From: Gillisia sp. Hel_I_86 | GTDB lineage: Bacteria; Bacteroidota; Bacteroidia; Flavobacteriales; Flavobacteriaceae | Assembly: GCF_007827275.1 (NCBI RefSeq) | Contig: NZ_VISE01000001.1 | Span: forward strand, 1,550,001 to 1,614,000 | DNA length: 64,000 nt | Direction of reading: 5' to 3' | In this document: piece by piece, positions 20,341 to 30,412 of the stretch | How the letters are laid out: each line of letters begins with the position of its first letter | Position numbering within the stretch: position 1 is the stretch's first letter | Position numbers and translations under genes: made by a program | The notes under the pieces: model-generated | Database searches by the model: none | Seen by the model: only the letters and a program-made list of their open reading frames with translations | What the model was told of the DNA's origin: nothing

Positions 20341-20407
20341 AGTAGTGAGAATTGAGATGTTAGTATTGAGAAATAACTCTTTAACTCACATCTCAATACT
20401 CACTACT
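20341..20407 (+). promoter_or_regulatory. Long intercistronic hairpin between atpD and atpC
   Basis: AGTAGTGAGAATTGAGATGT (20341-20360) and ACATCTCAATACTCACTACT (20388-20407) form a 20-bp stem with one mismatch around a 27-nt loop. The stem begins 3 bp after the atpD stop and ends 15 bp before the atpC ATG. AGTATTGAG phrases recur inside and just outside it. No T-run follows, so it looks less like a terminator than an mRNA-stability or processing element setting beta:epsilon ratio (inference). It could also be a dispersed repeat. Confidence 0.6.
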
Positions 20408-20422
20408 CAATACTAAAAGAAT

Positions 20423-20710
20423 ATGTATTTAGAAATAGTTACTCCGGAAGCAGTTGTATTTGGTGCAGAAGTAGTGTCGGTAAGGGTTCCTGGAATGGAT
20501 GGCGAATTTCAGATGTTAAATCACCATGCTGCAATTGTTTCACTTTTAGTCGAAGGGGAAGTAAAGATCGATCTGGCTTCGGCAACCCCGAAAATGTTGA
20601 AAAACCTTCCTTCAGCTTTTAGAAAAGAAGCCAACAATGTCCTTTTCTACCCTATTAAAGGTGGGGTGCTTGAAATGAAAGACAACAAAGCGATCGTACT
20701 GGCCGATTAA
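20423..20710 (+). CDS. atpC: ATP synthase F1 subunit epsilon
   Basis: 95-aa epsilon subunit consisting essentially of the N-terminal beta-sandwich (MYLEIVTPEAVVF, VRVPGMDGEFQMLNHHAAIVSLL). The C-terminal two-helix inhibitory domain of longer homologues (about 130-140 aa) is absent, as is common in Bacteroidota. It follows atpD after the 85-bp hairpin gap and is followed by repeats. Confidence 0.95.
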   Translation: MYLEIVTPEAVVFGAEVVSVRVPGMDGEFQMLNHHAAIVSLLVEGEVKIDLASATPKMLKNLPSAFRKEANNVLFYPIKGGVLEMKDNKAIVLAD

Positions 20711-20967
20711 TCCCTTATTGAGGGTGTAAGTTTAAACCCCCTGGCCAGCTGCTGGTTCCATGAGGTCTACACGTTGACCCTACACTTATCTATCATAAAA
20801 ATTGGCTCATGGGATTGACTTTTTTGAACGACTTGGCCCTGAAATCTTTCGGGTTGTAGGACTTTTAATCCCTCATAGAGGGTTTAATTCCCCTAGGCTT
20901 GCCTCGAATTTTTAAAAATATTTTCGAGTTCATGCCCCGCGGGATTGTCCCGGGGCTCTTGATTGGT
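20711..20967. repeat. TTAATCCCTCAT repeat, copy A, with a partial copy
   Basis: Bases 20865-20967 match 45037-45139 closely, with near-identity over the first 60 bp. Landmarks are an AATCCCTCAT-GAGGG palindrome, GGCTTGCCTCGAATTTTTAA and a GGGGCTCTTGATTG end. CTCGAATTTTTAAAAATATTTTCGAG is itself palindromic. A partial AATCCCTTATTGAGGG copy starts at 20709. No gene is seen in this 259-bp gap. Confidence 0.7.
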
Positions 20968-20969
20968 AT

Positions 20970-22661
20970 TTACACTCGGGTTAATTCGTCCATTAGCGCT
21001 TTACGTTGTGGATATTGCTTTCTAAACAATTCTATTAATTCAATGACCCTGTCATTTCCCCCCAATTTTTTCATTCTACGCAAATATCTACAAGCTGTTT
21101 GGTAATGCTTTCGCCCAACAAATTTTTCAACATAATTTATGATTCTTTCACTGTACATTTCTATCAATTCAGCTGAATAGTCTTTTGCCAAATACTGTTC
21201 ATTATGCTGAATATTCTCCATAGAAAGATTTTGTTTGAGCATTAAAAACAACCTGTCCCACCATTCTTCCCTTATGTAAATTTTTCGAATTAATTCTGTG
21301 TAGGCCCATCTTTGTTTGGGAGTGATTTCTTTTATTATTTCTTCTAAAAAAGCTTGCCAATTTTCCTCTTCAATGTTGTCCTTTAAAATTTGATAATAAT
21401 CTTGTTCGGGATAAGAATTATCAATAAATAAGAACCTCGAATACTTAATAATTTTAGCCGTGTCTTTTTTAGCTTGAGCAACTTTTAGCAACCAATTGTA
21501 CCATACCTTCACTAAGCCCGGTTTGTCTTTTTCATCACATGTAATTCCGTCCATTGATAGTTTTACAACTCTTTCAAAGTCTTTGGCTTTAAAGGCTTTT
21601 TCTATCTCTTTTGTTCTAATTGATGAATTTGAAATGTGCTTGTTGATATAGGCTTCTACTTCTTTTTCATCCTTGAACCTTCTTAATAAATCCAGTTTAA
21701 AAGATTGAGCTTGTTCTATTTGATAGCTCCCAGTTACCGTATCCAAGCAATTCATTATAATATCGGCATCACTTTCTTTTTCGATTAAATCACAAGCAAT
21801 GTGAAGCATCCCCAAATGCCAGTCCCAACCTTCAAAAAGTTTTTGTTTGAAGGAAGTAATACAATATTCAAAAATTTCTTGTTTTAATGAAATGGGGATT
21901 TCGGATTGTACCAATTTTGAAAGCAATTCCATCGCAGATTCTATAAAAAAGCCCAGATCCCCATTACTATCATCCCCATATTGAAATGCTTCCGTCATTT
22001 CTTCCAATAGTGCGGTGCTAATAAAAAATACGTTTTCAAAATTATTGTTCACCAAATACTTTTCGGCATTTTCTATAAAGGGGGTGGTGGTGTTTACTAC
22101 ATATTTCATGTCTGTCCATCCAATCCAACCCTCCCTACCTGCTGCGGTTTGTAAAATGGAATGAATTTGTTTTTGATAAAATTCCTTCGACTGATTTTGA
22201 CTTAAATGTCCAAATGACGCCAAAAAATAATTTCTGAACTTCTTGTCTTTTTGGCTGTTTTCCTTTACAAAATCCATTAACTCTTGGTGTGAAATCGCTT
22301 TTAACAATTCCCTTACTTGTTGGGAAACCGACTTTGTTTTTTTCTTGGTTTTTTTTGAAGATTTCCCAGATGGCGGTAGGTTTAATTCCAGTTCATCTTG
22401 TTGCAAATGGAATATTACTGCTACCACGTGTTTACAAACCGGGCCCATATCATAAGGACAATCGCAATTATGCCCTACAATGGTATTGTTGCTAACCTCC
22501 AACTTAACGATATATTCATTAGTACCAGAAACAACGGCTTCATATTCTCCCGCTGAAATTTCCAAAAAATCGGTTATTGCACCAGCCTTAAAATAGGAGA
22601 TGCCCCTTTTAAGGATTTTTTCATCAATGAGTTGTTCAAATTCGGTTAATGGTATTTGCAT
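20970..22661 (-). CDS. SWIM zinc-finger protein
   Basis: 563-aa protein with a SWIM zinc-binding motif CxCx7CxH: Cys66, Cys68, Cys76 and His78 in HNCDCPYDMGPVCKHVV. SWIM domains bind DNA or proteins and often accompany SNF2 helicases, but no helicase gene lies nearby. A Lys/Ser-rich linker (SGKSSKKTKKKTKSV, about 97-111) separates it from a long, helical, mostly charged C-terminal half that looks like TPR/HEAT-type repeats. The next gene upstream on the same strand is the acidic 254-aa protein, about 200 bp away. Its function is not established from sequence. Confidence 0.85.
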   Translation of the reverse strand: MQIPLTEFEQLIDEKILKRGISYFKAGAITDFLEISAGEYEAVVSGTNEYIVKLEVSNNTIVGHNCDCPYDMGPVCKHVVAVIFHLQQDELELNLPPSGKSSKKTKKKTKSVSQQVRELLKAISHQELMDFVKENSQKDKKFRNYFLASFGHLSQNQSKEFYQKQIHSILQTAAGREGWIGWTDMKYVVNTTTPFIENAEKYLVNNNFENVFFISTALLEEMTEAFQYGDDSNGDLGFFIESAMELLSKLVQSEIPISLKQEIFEYCITSFKQKLFEGWDWHLGMLHIACDLIEKESDADIIMNCLDTVTGSYQIEQAQSFKLDLLRRFKDEKEVEAYINKHISNSSIRTKEIEKAFKAKDFERVVKLSMDGITCDEKDKPGLVKVWYNWLLKVAQAKKDTAKIIKYSRFLFIDNSYPEQDYYQILKDNIEEENWQAFLEEIIKEITPKQRWAYTELIRKIYIREEWWDRLFLMLKQNLSMENIQHNEQYLAKDYSAELIEMYSERIINYVEKFVGRKHYQTACRYLRRMKKLGGNDRVIELIELFRKQYPQRKALMDELTRV

Positions 22662-22858
22662 AGTATCTTTTTTTTCTCCCGCGGATTCCGCAGAAATTCG
22701 CAGATTATTTTTTTCGTTTTATGCGGATTTTTTTTCATTGTGCATTTCGCCGGGGAAATCATCAATTTACATTGATGCAGGTTTTTCTGCGGAACCTGCG
22801 GGAAATTTTTATGTTGACTTTTCCCGCAAATAGAATTTCTTATCGTTGCGGCACTTTA
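22662..22858. repeat. CCCGCGGATTCCGCAGA-type repeat between the SWIM and acidic-protein genes
   Basis: The gap contains CCCGCGGATTCCGCAGAAAT at about 22678 and CTGCGGAACCTGCGGGAAA at about 22790, partial inverted copies of one another. A related CTCCCGCAGATTTTCG lies near 23748. No terminator or promoter consensus is evident. Confidence 0.5.
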
Positions 22859-23623
22859 TCAATATCCTGATTTTAGAACTGGTTTTTTTTCTAGATCGTA
22901 GATCATACTGGATATTTCCACATGAAACCATTCTTTGAACATTTTATAATTACGGTTTTGTGGCCATTCTTTCTTGTTGGTATGCCATTCATATAATTCC
23001 ATAGTGAAAAACCTGTCAAATTTCTTTTTAAGCCATTCTTCCAAATCCTTCATGGAATCATCTATTAAATAAATATTGGTTTCAGTTATACCTGCTTGAA
23101 ATTCATCATCGGGATTCAAATTGGAATACCAATCAAGGAAGGCTTGTTTTGGCTTAAGGAGAATTGCGGTGCGGTTAATATAATTCTCTTCAAAATTATC
23201 GGGGGAAAGTTCATCATCCATAATATCCATCATCTCTGATAAATAATCTTCTTCAAGTTTGGTAACTACCGTTAATATTGGGTCGGCATTTGTTTGGGTT
23301 AGTTCAAAATCTACAATAAAATTGGGATGCTGTTTAAATTTAAGTATTTTATAATCGATCATTTTTTTCAGTAGCACAGCATTCACGTCTTGTGCTTGGT
23401 CCATTAAATGGGTTGTTTTTTGAAATTCCTCTTTTGGCATAAGAGCTTTCATATTTCCAAAATTCCAAGCATTTATGGCAAATTCAAATATATCTTCAAG
23501 ATATTCCGTATCGGTAAAATCATTGGAAAATGGTGCAATAAATTGTTCCAATAGTTTAGAATATTTAACTTCCTTATCTTGAGCTGCTTTGTTTCCAAAT
23601 AAATCAATCACTTTTTTTTTCAT
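22859..23623 (-). CDS. Unrecognised acidic cytoplasmic protein
   Basis: 254 aa, no signal peptide, no membrane segment and no motif I recognise. It is acidic and rich in aromatic residues, with a DELSPDNFEENYINR stretch near 140-155 and a Trp-rich end (EWHTNKKEW, FKEWFHVEI). The composition looks like a folded helical protein and codon use matches the host. It lies upstream of, and co-oriented with, the SWIM protein gene, so the two may work together. The 258-bp gap upstream (23624-23881) holds a CCCGCAGATTTTCG repeat fragment and no gene. Confidence 0.7.
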   Translation of the reverse strand: MKKKVIDLFGNKAAQDKEVKYSKLLEQFIAPFSNDFTDTEYLEDIFEFAINAWNFGNMKALMPKEEFQKTTHLMDQAQDVNAVLLKKMIDYKILKFKQHPNFIVDFELTQTNADPILTVVTKLEEDYLSEMMDIMDDELSPDNFEENYINRTAILLKPKQAFLDWYSNLNPDDEFQAGITETNIYLIDDSMKDLEEWLKKKFDRFFTMELYEWHTNKKEWPQNRNYKMFKEWFHVEISSMIYDLEKKPVLKSGY

Positions 23624-23881
23624 TCCTTTTTTTTTAATGCATTAAACTTATTGTTCATGGCCTTATTTTGGTTCTATTTCTTTTGCCAATGCCCAAAGTG
23701 CGTTCAAAGGCTATTGATTTTTGATTTGAATTTTTTTTGAAAATTCTCCCGCAGATTTTCGATCACGCATTTGTTGGACTTTCAATTTGATGTTTTCTTC
23801 TTTTCGCCCTGGTACTTGTCTCAGTATGTATTTTCTATTCCCCCACTTGTCCTAAAAAAATTGACATTATAATAATAAAAA

Positions 23882-25654
23882 TTATTTCGTTGCCAACCAA
23901 GCCGCTCTTGCTTTTTGAGCTTTTTTATCGGCATTCTCATCGATACTTATTTCGTAAGTTGGATCTTGAGAAAGCGTTACTTTCATTTTCCCTTCTTTGT
24001 TATTTCTTGAATAAGTTACATCTAAACTGGTTTCAGGTTTGCTTTCATTTATAATAGCTTCCCACTCTTTCATAGTGGTAATGCCTTTTCCATTTACCGC
24101 AGTAATTTTATCCCCTCTGTTTAAATTTGCTTTATACGCCGGGCTACCAATTTTAGGGTTACTGCTTATTTGTACTGAATTTTCAGTTTCTTTTAAGGAT
24201 GCCCCAAAATGCCCTTTTTCGCCATCCTGTGTAAGTTGTAGTCCAACCGATTTAAAAAGTTCACCATAGTTGGGCATTTCGCTTTTGTAAATATAATTTT
24301 CAAAAAATTCTGAACCAAAATGCTTCCCGGCATATTTTGATAAACTTTCCTTAAGATCTTTAATGGTATAAGAAACCTCTGTTTTTCCATAGGTGTTCCA
24401 AACTTGTTGCATATAGTCATCCAGGTTTAGTCCTTGCTCTCTTAGGCTTAAATCCAAAGCCAATCCCAAAACGCTTCCGTAGGAATAATAGGAGATAAAG
24501 GTGTTTTCCCTGTTTACTGGATCTACAGATTTTGCGGCATCCACGAAGGGAGCTTGGTAGCTCATCCCTATCGGGTTAAAATAGGCATGCGCTGGAGAAT
24601 TCCAAACGTAGTTAAAAGTGCCATTTAAGCTCTTCACATACTCATCAGGGGTCAAAATATTAGCTCTGCACAGGATAAGGTTTGTGTAATAGCTCGTAAA
24701 ACCTTCGGCAAACCATAAAGATCCGGACATATTTGCCTTAGAAAAATCGAAAGGTTCCAAATCTGCTGGCCGTATTCTTTCCACATTCCATGCGTGAAAG
24801 AATTCATGGGAAACAGTTCCTATGTTTCCTTTCATTCCTCCATCCGCCAAGCTCTCGGTACCGGTTAAAATGGTGCTGTTCCTATGTTCCATGCCATCGC
24901 CCGAAACATTTGGGAGATAACAGGCGATAAAAGTATATTCGTTAAAATCGAATTCTGGTAATTCTCCAAAAACCATTTTTTCCTGCTCTACAATTCGTTT
25001 TACCTGCTCAAAATAGGCATCTAGCTCAGCCTCTGTTCCATCATGGTGCAATGCAAATCTTATATTCTTGCCATCCATTCTGAATTCCCTTAAACTGAAA
25101 TCACTCAATTCCATTGGGCTATCCATAAAATAATATAAATTGGGAGCTGTGTATCTATTTGTATTTAGTTTTTTTAACTGCGTTGCAACTTTCCAGTCTG
25201 ATGTGTCAGGTAGTATAAATTTCACTTCTATAGGTCTATGTTTTAATGTTTCAGCAAATATAAATGTGGCTGGAATGTTGAGATGGGCATGTGTGTTATC
25301 TATTTGGGAATAAGTACCATCTCCACGATTTGCAAATAAAACATATTCGATATTGACCGTTCCATCATGACCGGAAATGCTCCAAGAATATGGGTTGTTG
25401 CGAGTGACTTTTAATTCCTTTCCCTTGCTGTTTATTGCTTTAAAACCATAAACATTCTTTGCGAATTCGTGCAATGCGTATCTTCCGGGAGAAGTCCTGC
25501 TCATGTTGATAGTAAGGGAATGGGATTTTACATTTGGAAAACTGGCTTTAATCTTTGCTTCATGGGGTACCGCATTTTCAAATGAGATCTCATAGGTGTT
25601 GGTTTGTGCAAAAGAAAAAGCAGAAATTAAAAAGAAAAAAATAAATTTAGGCAT
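23882..25654 (-). CDS. M61 family (glycyl) aminopeptidase with PDZ domain
   Basis: Exported metallopeptidase, 590 aa. Signal peptide FIFFFLISAFSFAQ, N-terminal beta domain, then gluzincin site His283-Glu284-x-x-His287 in VSHEFFHAWNVERIRP and the third ligand Glu317 in LWFAEGFTSYY. A PDZ domain lies at about 480-560 (GSPAYKANLNRGDKITAVNG). The length matches bacterial M61 enzymes. It probably trims peptides in the periplasm. It is divergent from the Mrp operon, 132 bp apart, with the Mrp -7 box in between. Confidence 0.92.
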   Translation of the reverse strand: MPKFIFFFLISAFSFAQTNTYEISFENAVPHEAKIKASFPNVKSHSLTINMSRTSPGRYALHEFAKNVYGFKAINSKGKELKVTRNNPYSWSISGHDGTVNIEYVLFANRGDGTYSQIDNTHAHLNIPATFIFAETLKHRPIEVKFILPDTSDWKVATQLKKLNTNRYTAPNLYYFMDSPMELSDFSLREFRMDGKNIRFALHHDGTEAELDAYFEQVKRIVEQEKMVFGELPEFDFNEYTFIACYLPNVSGDGMEHRNSTILTGTESLADGGMKGNIGTVSHEFFHAWNVERIRPADLEPFDFSKANMSGSLWFAEGFTSYYTNLILCRANILTPDEYVKSLNGTFNYVWNSPAHAYFNPIGMSYQAPFVDAAKSVDPVNRENTFISYYSYGSVLGLALDLSLREQGLNLDDYMQQVWNTYGKTEVSYTIKDLKESLSKYAGKHFGSEFFENYIYKSEMPNYGELFKSVGLQLTQDGEKGHFGASLKETENSVQISSNPKIGSPAYKANLNRGDKITAVNGKGITTMKEWEAIINESKPETSLDVTYSRNNKEGKMKVTLSQDPTYEISIDENADKKAQKARAAWLATK

Positions 25655-25752
25655 AGTAATATTAGATTTTAGGTTCTAAAATAGGTAAATAAAAATCCAA
25701 GTAATTAAATATTAAACTAAATCTCCTTCTACCATTCCTCAATAATAACTAT

Positions 25753-25760
25753 TATATTTG
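25753..25760 (+). promoter_or_regulatory. -7 box of the Mrp operon promoter
   Basis: TATATTTG matches TAnnTTTG exactly, 26 bp before the mrpA ATG at 25787. No convincing -33 TTTG is seen at the usual spacing, so it may need an activator. Confidence 0.45.
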
Positions 25761-25786
25761 CATGAAACTGAATTTTAAAGTTATCT

Positions 25787-28093
25787 ATGCTTGTAGCTAT
25801 ACTTTTAGGGTTTGCATTTTCTTTGTTCCTGGTATTTACCGGGAAATTTTTTAAAGGAAAATTTTCTATTCTGGCAGCAGGGATTCCCTTGGCGCTCTTT
25901 ATATATTTTGCCCAGTTCATTGGTAGAATTTCCAATGGAGAGGTTATCTCGCAATTTCATACATGGATCCCGGCTTTTGGGGTAAACCTTGGGTTTACCT
26001 TGGATGGTTTATCCCTTTTATTCTCCTTAATGATCACAGGGATTGGTTTTTTGGTCTTTATGTATACATCGGCATATTTAAAGGACCATCAATATTTGGA
26101 TCGGTTTTTTGGGTATTTAAGTATGTTCATGGCTGCAATGCTTGGCCTTGTGCTGTCCGATAACCTTATTTCTCTTTTTGTTTTTTGGGAACTAACCAGT
26201 ATAACATCTTTTTTCCTAATCGGGTTTAACAATACCAGTAAGGAATCAAGAAAATCGGCTTTAATAGCACTGGCAATTACTGGAATTGGAGGGCTTTCTT
26301 TGTTGGTTGGAGCATTGTTTTTAGGATCGATAACCGGAACATATAGCATCGCCGAAATGCTAACAATGAACCCGGAGATCGCTTCGAACCCATATTATAT
26401 TTTAATTGTGCTCCTAATTTTTGGCGCTGCCTTTACAAAGTCGGCTCAATTTCCATTTCATTTCTGGTTGCCTGGAGCCATGAAGGCACCAACTCCGGTT
26501 TCCACGTATTTGCATTCTGCCACGATGGTAAAAGCAGGGATCTATCTTTTGATGCGGTTGACCCCTGTATTGGGTGATCATGAATTTTGGAATACCAGCT
26601 TAATTATTGTGGGGGCAATTACTATGGTTTATTCTGCTATACACACCCTTTTCAGAACAGATCTGAAAGGGATTTTAGCTTACTCTACCATTTCAGTACT
26701 AGGAATTTTAGTTTTTTTAATTGGGCAAGGTACTGTGGATGCACTTACAGCTGCAGCGGTATTTATTATTGTGCATGCCTTATATAAAGCTACACTTTTC
26801 TTGGTTACTGGTATTATAGATCATCAAACCGGGACTCGAGACACCACCGTTTTACGCGGACTAAGAAAAGTGTTGTTGCCTGTTGCGATCGCTGGATTTT
26901 TAGCCGCACTTTCCAGTGCAGGAATTCCTCCTACAATTGGATTTATAGGAGAAGAGCTCATCTATGAATCTACTTTCCATTTTGGAAACGTGGCGCTCCT
27001 ACTTACGGCATTAATTGTGGTCACAAAAATATTGTTGCTCTATGCTGGTTTTGTTGCGGGTATCAAACCATTTACTGGAACGCTCCCAGAAAGATTTGAG
27101 AACACCAAAATGCCCAGTTTTTTAATGTGGCTCCCGCCAGTGCTTTTGGCCCTTGGTTGTATTGTTTTTGGGATTTTCCCGGGGCTTATAGAAGGTTCAT
27201 TGGTTAAACCCATGGTTGGTTCTATGGGATTGAACAATGGGGACATTCATTTAAAATTATTTCAGGGCTTCAATGTTATCTTATTGCTAAGTGTGATAAC
27301 CATAGCAATAGGGACAGTTTTGTATTTTGCCCTTAAGCCAACAAAAAAATTGGAAATATGGATTGCTAAATTCGAAAAGCTTTCCCCACAAAGCATCATA
27401 ACCAATTCATGGGCTTTTTTCTATAAATTTTCTAATGGTTGGACCAATTTGTTTCAAAATGGATATCTAAGAAACTACGTCGCTACAATCATGGTGTTCA
27501 CTATCGTATTAATAGGCTATGCCTTGTTTAGGACGGCGACTTATTCGGTAGATTTCAGTACTTTTTCACCAATTACTGTGTATGAGGCCGCGACCTCCCT
27601 CGTGATGCTTATAGCAATTATATATACCGTATTTACAAGGTCTAGATTGGCTGCGGTTGCTTCCATGGGTATAATTGGATATACTATTTGTATTTTATTT
27701 GTGGTATATAGTGCACCGGACCTTGCAATGACTCAATTTTCTATAGATACCCTTACGGTGATACTTTTTGTATTGGTACTTTATAAATTACCTAAATACC
27801 TGAAACTGTCGGATTATAAGATGAGGATTAGGGATGGAGTGCTCTCCCTGGCATTTGGAACAATTATTACACTTCTAATTTTAGAAGTTTTAGCAGAACC
27901 TAAAAGTAGTGAAGTGAGTGATTATTATGCGGCAAACGCATATATCTTGGCACATGGTAAAAATGTAGTGAATGTTATTTTAGTGGATTTTAGGGGTTCG
28001 GATACCTTGTTGGAAATTTCAGTGCTGGCAATTGCTGCTATAGGTGTTTTTGCATTGCTTAAATTAAGGTTAAAAAAATCTGACGAGCGGTAA
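25787..28093 (+). CDS. mrpA: Mrp/Mnh cation:proton antiporter subunit A
   Basis: 768-aa polytopic membrane protein homologous to the NuoL-type proton-channel subunits (HSATMVKAGIYLLMRLTP, LFRTDLKGILAYSTISVLG, DHQTGTRDTTVLRGL). It has the extra C-terminal segment typical of long MrpA (APDLAMTQFSIDTLTVILFVLVLYKLP, then the final GSDTLLEISVLAIAAIG). It is the first gene of a seven-gene operon mrpABCDEFG whose product exports Na+ (or other monovalent cations) in exchange for protons, fitting a marine lifestyle. Confidence 0.96.
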   Translation: MLVAILLGFAFSLFLVFTGKFFKGKFSILAAGIPLALFIYFAQFIGRISNGEVISQFHTWIPAFGVNLGFTLDGLSLLFSLMITGIGFLVFMYTSAYLKDHQYLDRFFGYLSMFMAAMLGLVLSDNLISLFVFWELTSITSFFLIGFNNTSKESRKSALIALAITGIGGLSLLVGALFLGSITGTYSIAEMLTMNPEIASNPYYILIVLLIFGAAFTKSAQFPFHFWLPGAMKAPTPVSTYLHSATMVKAGIYLLMRLTPVLGDHEFWNTSLIIVGAITMVYSAIHTLFRTDLKGILAYSTISVLGILVFLIGQGTVDALTAAAVFIIVHALYKATLFLVTGIIDHQTGTRDTTVLRGLRKVLLPVAIAGFLAALSSAGIPPTIGFIGEELIYESTFHFGNVALLLTALIVVTKILLLYAGFVAGIKPFTGTLPERFENTKMPSFLMWLPPVLLALGCIVFGIFPGLIEGSLVKPMVGSMGLNNGDIHLKLFQGFNVILLLSVITIAIGTVLYFALKPTKKLEIWIAKFEKLSPQSIITNSWAFFYKFSNGWTNLFQNGYLRNYVATIMVFTIVLIGYALFRTATYSVDFSTFSPITVYEAATSLVMLIAIIYTVFTRSRLAAVASMGIIGYTICILFVVYSAPDLAMTQFSIDTLTVILFVLVLYKLPKYLKLSDYKMRIRDGVLSLAFGTIITLLILEVLAEPKSSEVSDYYAANAYILAHGKNVVNVILVDFRGSDTLLEISVLAIAAIGVFALLKLRLKKSDER

Positions 28094-28123
28094 TATTCTG
28101 AAAATAGATAAAAATCAATAAAG

Positions 28124-28537
28124 ATGAAAACAATAATTTTAAGAACAGCATCTACGTATCTTTTGCCACTATTGCTTCTATTTTCAATATTTATCCTTCT
28201 TAGAGGCCATTATAATCCAGGAGGAGGTTTTGTAGGCGGCTTAATAGCATCTATAGCCTTTGTATTGCATTCTTTTGCCAGAGGTCTGGAAAACACAAAA
28301 GCATTGCTTAAGATACACCCAGGATTTTTGATGCCAGTAGGTTTAGCTTTGGCTTTTCTTGCAGGAGTAACCCCAGTCTTGTTTTTTGATCTTCCATTTA
28401 TGACAGGTTTATGGTACCCAGACCATTTACCTGTATTAGGTGCTTTAGGATCTGCCCTATTTTTTGATCTCGGGGTTTATCTTGTTGTTGTTGGGGTAAC
28501 CTTGACTATAATATTTACAATTTCAGAATCTGCTTAA
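28124..28537 (+). CDS. mrpB: Mrp antiporter subunit B
   Basis: 137-aa membrane protein with four hydrophobic segments and the MnhB signature GHYNPGGGFVGGLIAS near residue 28. It lies 30 bp after mrpA and 3 bp before mrpC. Length and position are canonical. Confidence 0.95.
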   Translation: MKTIILRTASTYLLPLLLLFSIFILLRGHYNPGGGFVGGLIASIAFVLHSFARGLENTKALLKIHPGFLMPVGLALAFLAGVTPVLFFDLPFMTGLWYPDHLPVLGALGSALFFDLGVYLVVVGVTLTIIFTISESA

Positions 28538-28540
28538 TTT

Positions 28541-28894
28541 ATGGAAGTAATATTAGCGATAATGATCGGGGTTTTATATGCGGCAGGCATCTACATGATT
28601 TTGCGTAGAAGCCTTGTAAAGCTGATACTCGGAATTATAATTTTAGGGAATGGTGCAAATTTGCTCATATTTCTTTTAGGGAGAATAGTAAAGGGAAGTC
28701 CGCCAATTATTCCCGCAGATTCAGATGTTTTTCGATCTGTATATGCAGATCCGGTTCCACAAGCACTTATCTTGACTGCAATTGTAATTAGTTTTGGATT
28801 ACAGTCTTTTGCCATTATTTTGGTTAAAAGAGCTTATAAAGTGGTAAAAACAGACGATTTAGATGAAATGAACGCAATAGATAAAGATTCATGA
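28541..28894 (+). CDS. mrpC: Mrp antiporter subunit C
   Basis: 117-aa NuoK-like subunit with three predicted helices. Seen: [25 protein letters not shown] and [15 protein letters not shown], which carries the conserved ALxLTAIVI segment. It overlaps mrpD by 4 bp (ATGA), consistent with coupled translation. Confidence 0.95.
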   Translation: MEVILAIMIGVLYAAGIYMILRRSLVKLILGIIILGNGANLLIFLLGRIVKGSPPIIPADSDVFRSVYADPVPQALILTAIVISFGLQSFAIILVKRAYKVVKTDDLDEMNAIDKDS

Positions 28895-30399
28895 CACAAC
28901 AGTTAGTATTATACCCCCTATTGCTTCAAATGTTTCTAAGCATCGTGTTGATGTTTTGCTGGAGAAAAATTTCTTGGCAGCGCGTTATTAGCATTGTAGG
29001 AAGCGTAATTAATGTTGGGGTTTCCATTTGGTTGTTCAGCCACATTTGGGAAAATGGAACGCAAATCGTATTGGCAGGAAATTGGAAGCCGCCCTTCGGG
29101 ATTATTTTTGTTGCCGATACGCTTTCTGCTACCCTAGTGCTGTTAACAGCAATTTCGGGATTGGCGGTGTCTAGTTTTTCATCTGCCTCAGTAGTAACGG
29201 CAAGATTAAAATTCGGGTATTTCCCGATCTTTCATTTTCTGTTATTGGGGTTAAATGGCGCATTCTTAACGGGAGATATCTTCAACCTATATGTTTGGTT
29301 CGAGATTATTATAATTAGCTCCTTTGTGCTTATTACTCTTGGTGGAGAAAAAGCACAATTGGAAGGATCGGTTAAATACTTTACATTAAATATTTTAGCT
29401 TCGATGATCTTTCTTACTGCTATTGCGGTATTGTATGGTCTTACCGGTTCTTTAAATATGGCAGATCTCGCCCTTAAGGTTGCAGCTATAGAAAATCGTG
29501 GTTTAGTTGAAATTACTGCGATCCTCTTTTTTGTTGCCTTTGGGATTAAAGCTGCGGTTTTTCCACTGTATTTCTGGCTGCCAGATTCTTACCATACGCC
29601 ACCATCTGCTATTGCAGCGATATTTGGAGGTTTATTGACCAAGGTTGGAGTTTATGCCCTCATTAGGGTCTTTACATTGATATTTGTGGGCGATCTATTT
29701 CTGGAAAGCATCATTTTAATAGTTGCTGTACTCACCCTTTTTAGTGGTGCATTGGGTGCAATGGTACAGAACAATATACGCAAGGTTTTCTCTTATCTTA
29801 TTATTTGCCATATTGGGTACATGATAGCAGGCTTAGGCTTATTTACTGAAGTTGCTATAGCGGGAACCATATTTTATTTAATTCATGACATTATTGTAAA
29901 AACAAATCTTTTTATGGTAAGCGGCTTGATCTATAGAATACGGGGGATTAATAGTATAAGGGATTTAGGAGGCTTGTATGCAGATCATCCAAAGTTAAGT
30001 TTATTAATAGCTATTCCATTATTTTCGCTAGTTGGTATTCCTCCACTCTCTGGCTTTTGGCCTAAAATTTCATTGCTCATAGCTGGTTTCGAAGCTGAAC
30101 AATGGTGGGTTGTAGGAGCTGTTATCTTTGCGAGTTTAATCACGCTCATAGTTATTGCAAAGGTTTGGGCAGGAGTTGTCTGGAAAGAAAAGAAAGAATT
30201 ACCTGTTAAGTTGAATTTTAGATATTTCGATAAATTAAAAACGGTTAGAAAGGCACAAATGATTGCGCCCATGATATTTTTATCGTTAGTATCTTTGTAT
30301 ATTGGATTTGGTGCAGAGCACATACAGCAGGTATCCTCTAGAGTAGCAAGTGAACTTATAAACAATAAACAATATATAGAAGCTGTTTTGGGCAAATAA
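28891..30399 (+). CDS. mrpD: Mrp antiporter subunit D
   Basis: 502-aa NuoN/NuoM-like proton-channel subunit with about 14 helices. [21 protein letters not shown] carries the conserved Glu near residue 138. [27 protein letters not shown] contains the channel Lys, and [16 protein letters not shown] the later helix motif. It overlaps mrpC by 4 bp. Confidence 0.95.
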   Translation: MTQQLVLYPLLLQMFLSIVLMFCWRKISWQRVISIVGSVINVGVSIWLFSHIWENGTQIVLAGNWKPPFGIIFVADTLSATLVLLTAISGLAVSSFSSASVVTARLKFGYFPIFHFLLLGLNGAFLTGDIFNLYVWFEIIIISSFVLITLGGEKAQLEGSVKYFTLNILASMIFLTAIAVLYGLTGSLNMADLALKVAAIENRGLVEITAILFFVAFGIKAAVFPLYFWLPDSYHTPPSAIAAIFGGLLTKVGVYALIRVFTLIFVGDLFLESIILIVAVLTLFSGALGAMVQNNIRKVFSYLIICHIGYMIAGLGLFTEVAIAGTIFYLIHDIIVKTNLFMVSGLIYRIRGINSIRDLGGLYADHPKLSLLIAIPLFSLVGIPPLSGFWPKISLLIAGFEAEQWWVVGAVIFASLITLIVIAKVWAGVVWKEKKELPVKLNFRYFDKLKTVRKAQMIAPMIFLSLVSLYIGFGAEHIQQVSSRVASELINNKQYIEAVLGK

Positions 30400-30412
30400 T
30401 AAATTAGATGTC

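Noticed and set aside
20970-25654. A possible defence island formed by SWIM protein, acidic protein and M61 peptidase
   Set aside because: No nuclease, helicase, NTPase or toxin motif, and the M61 peptidase is an ordinary exported enzyme.
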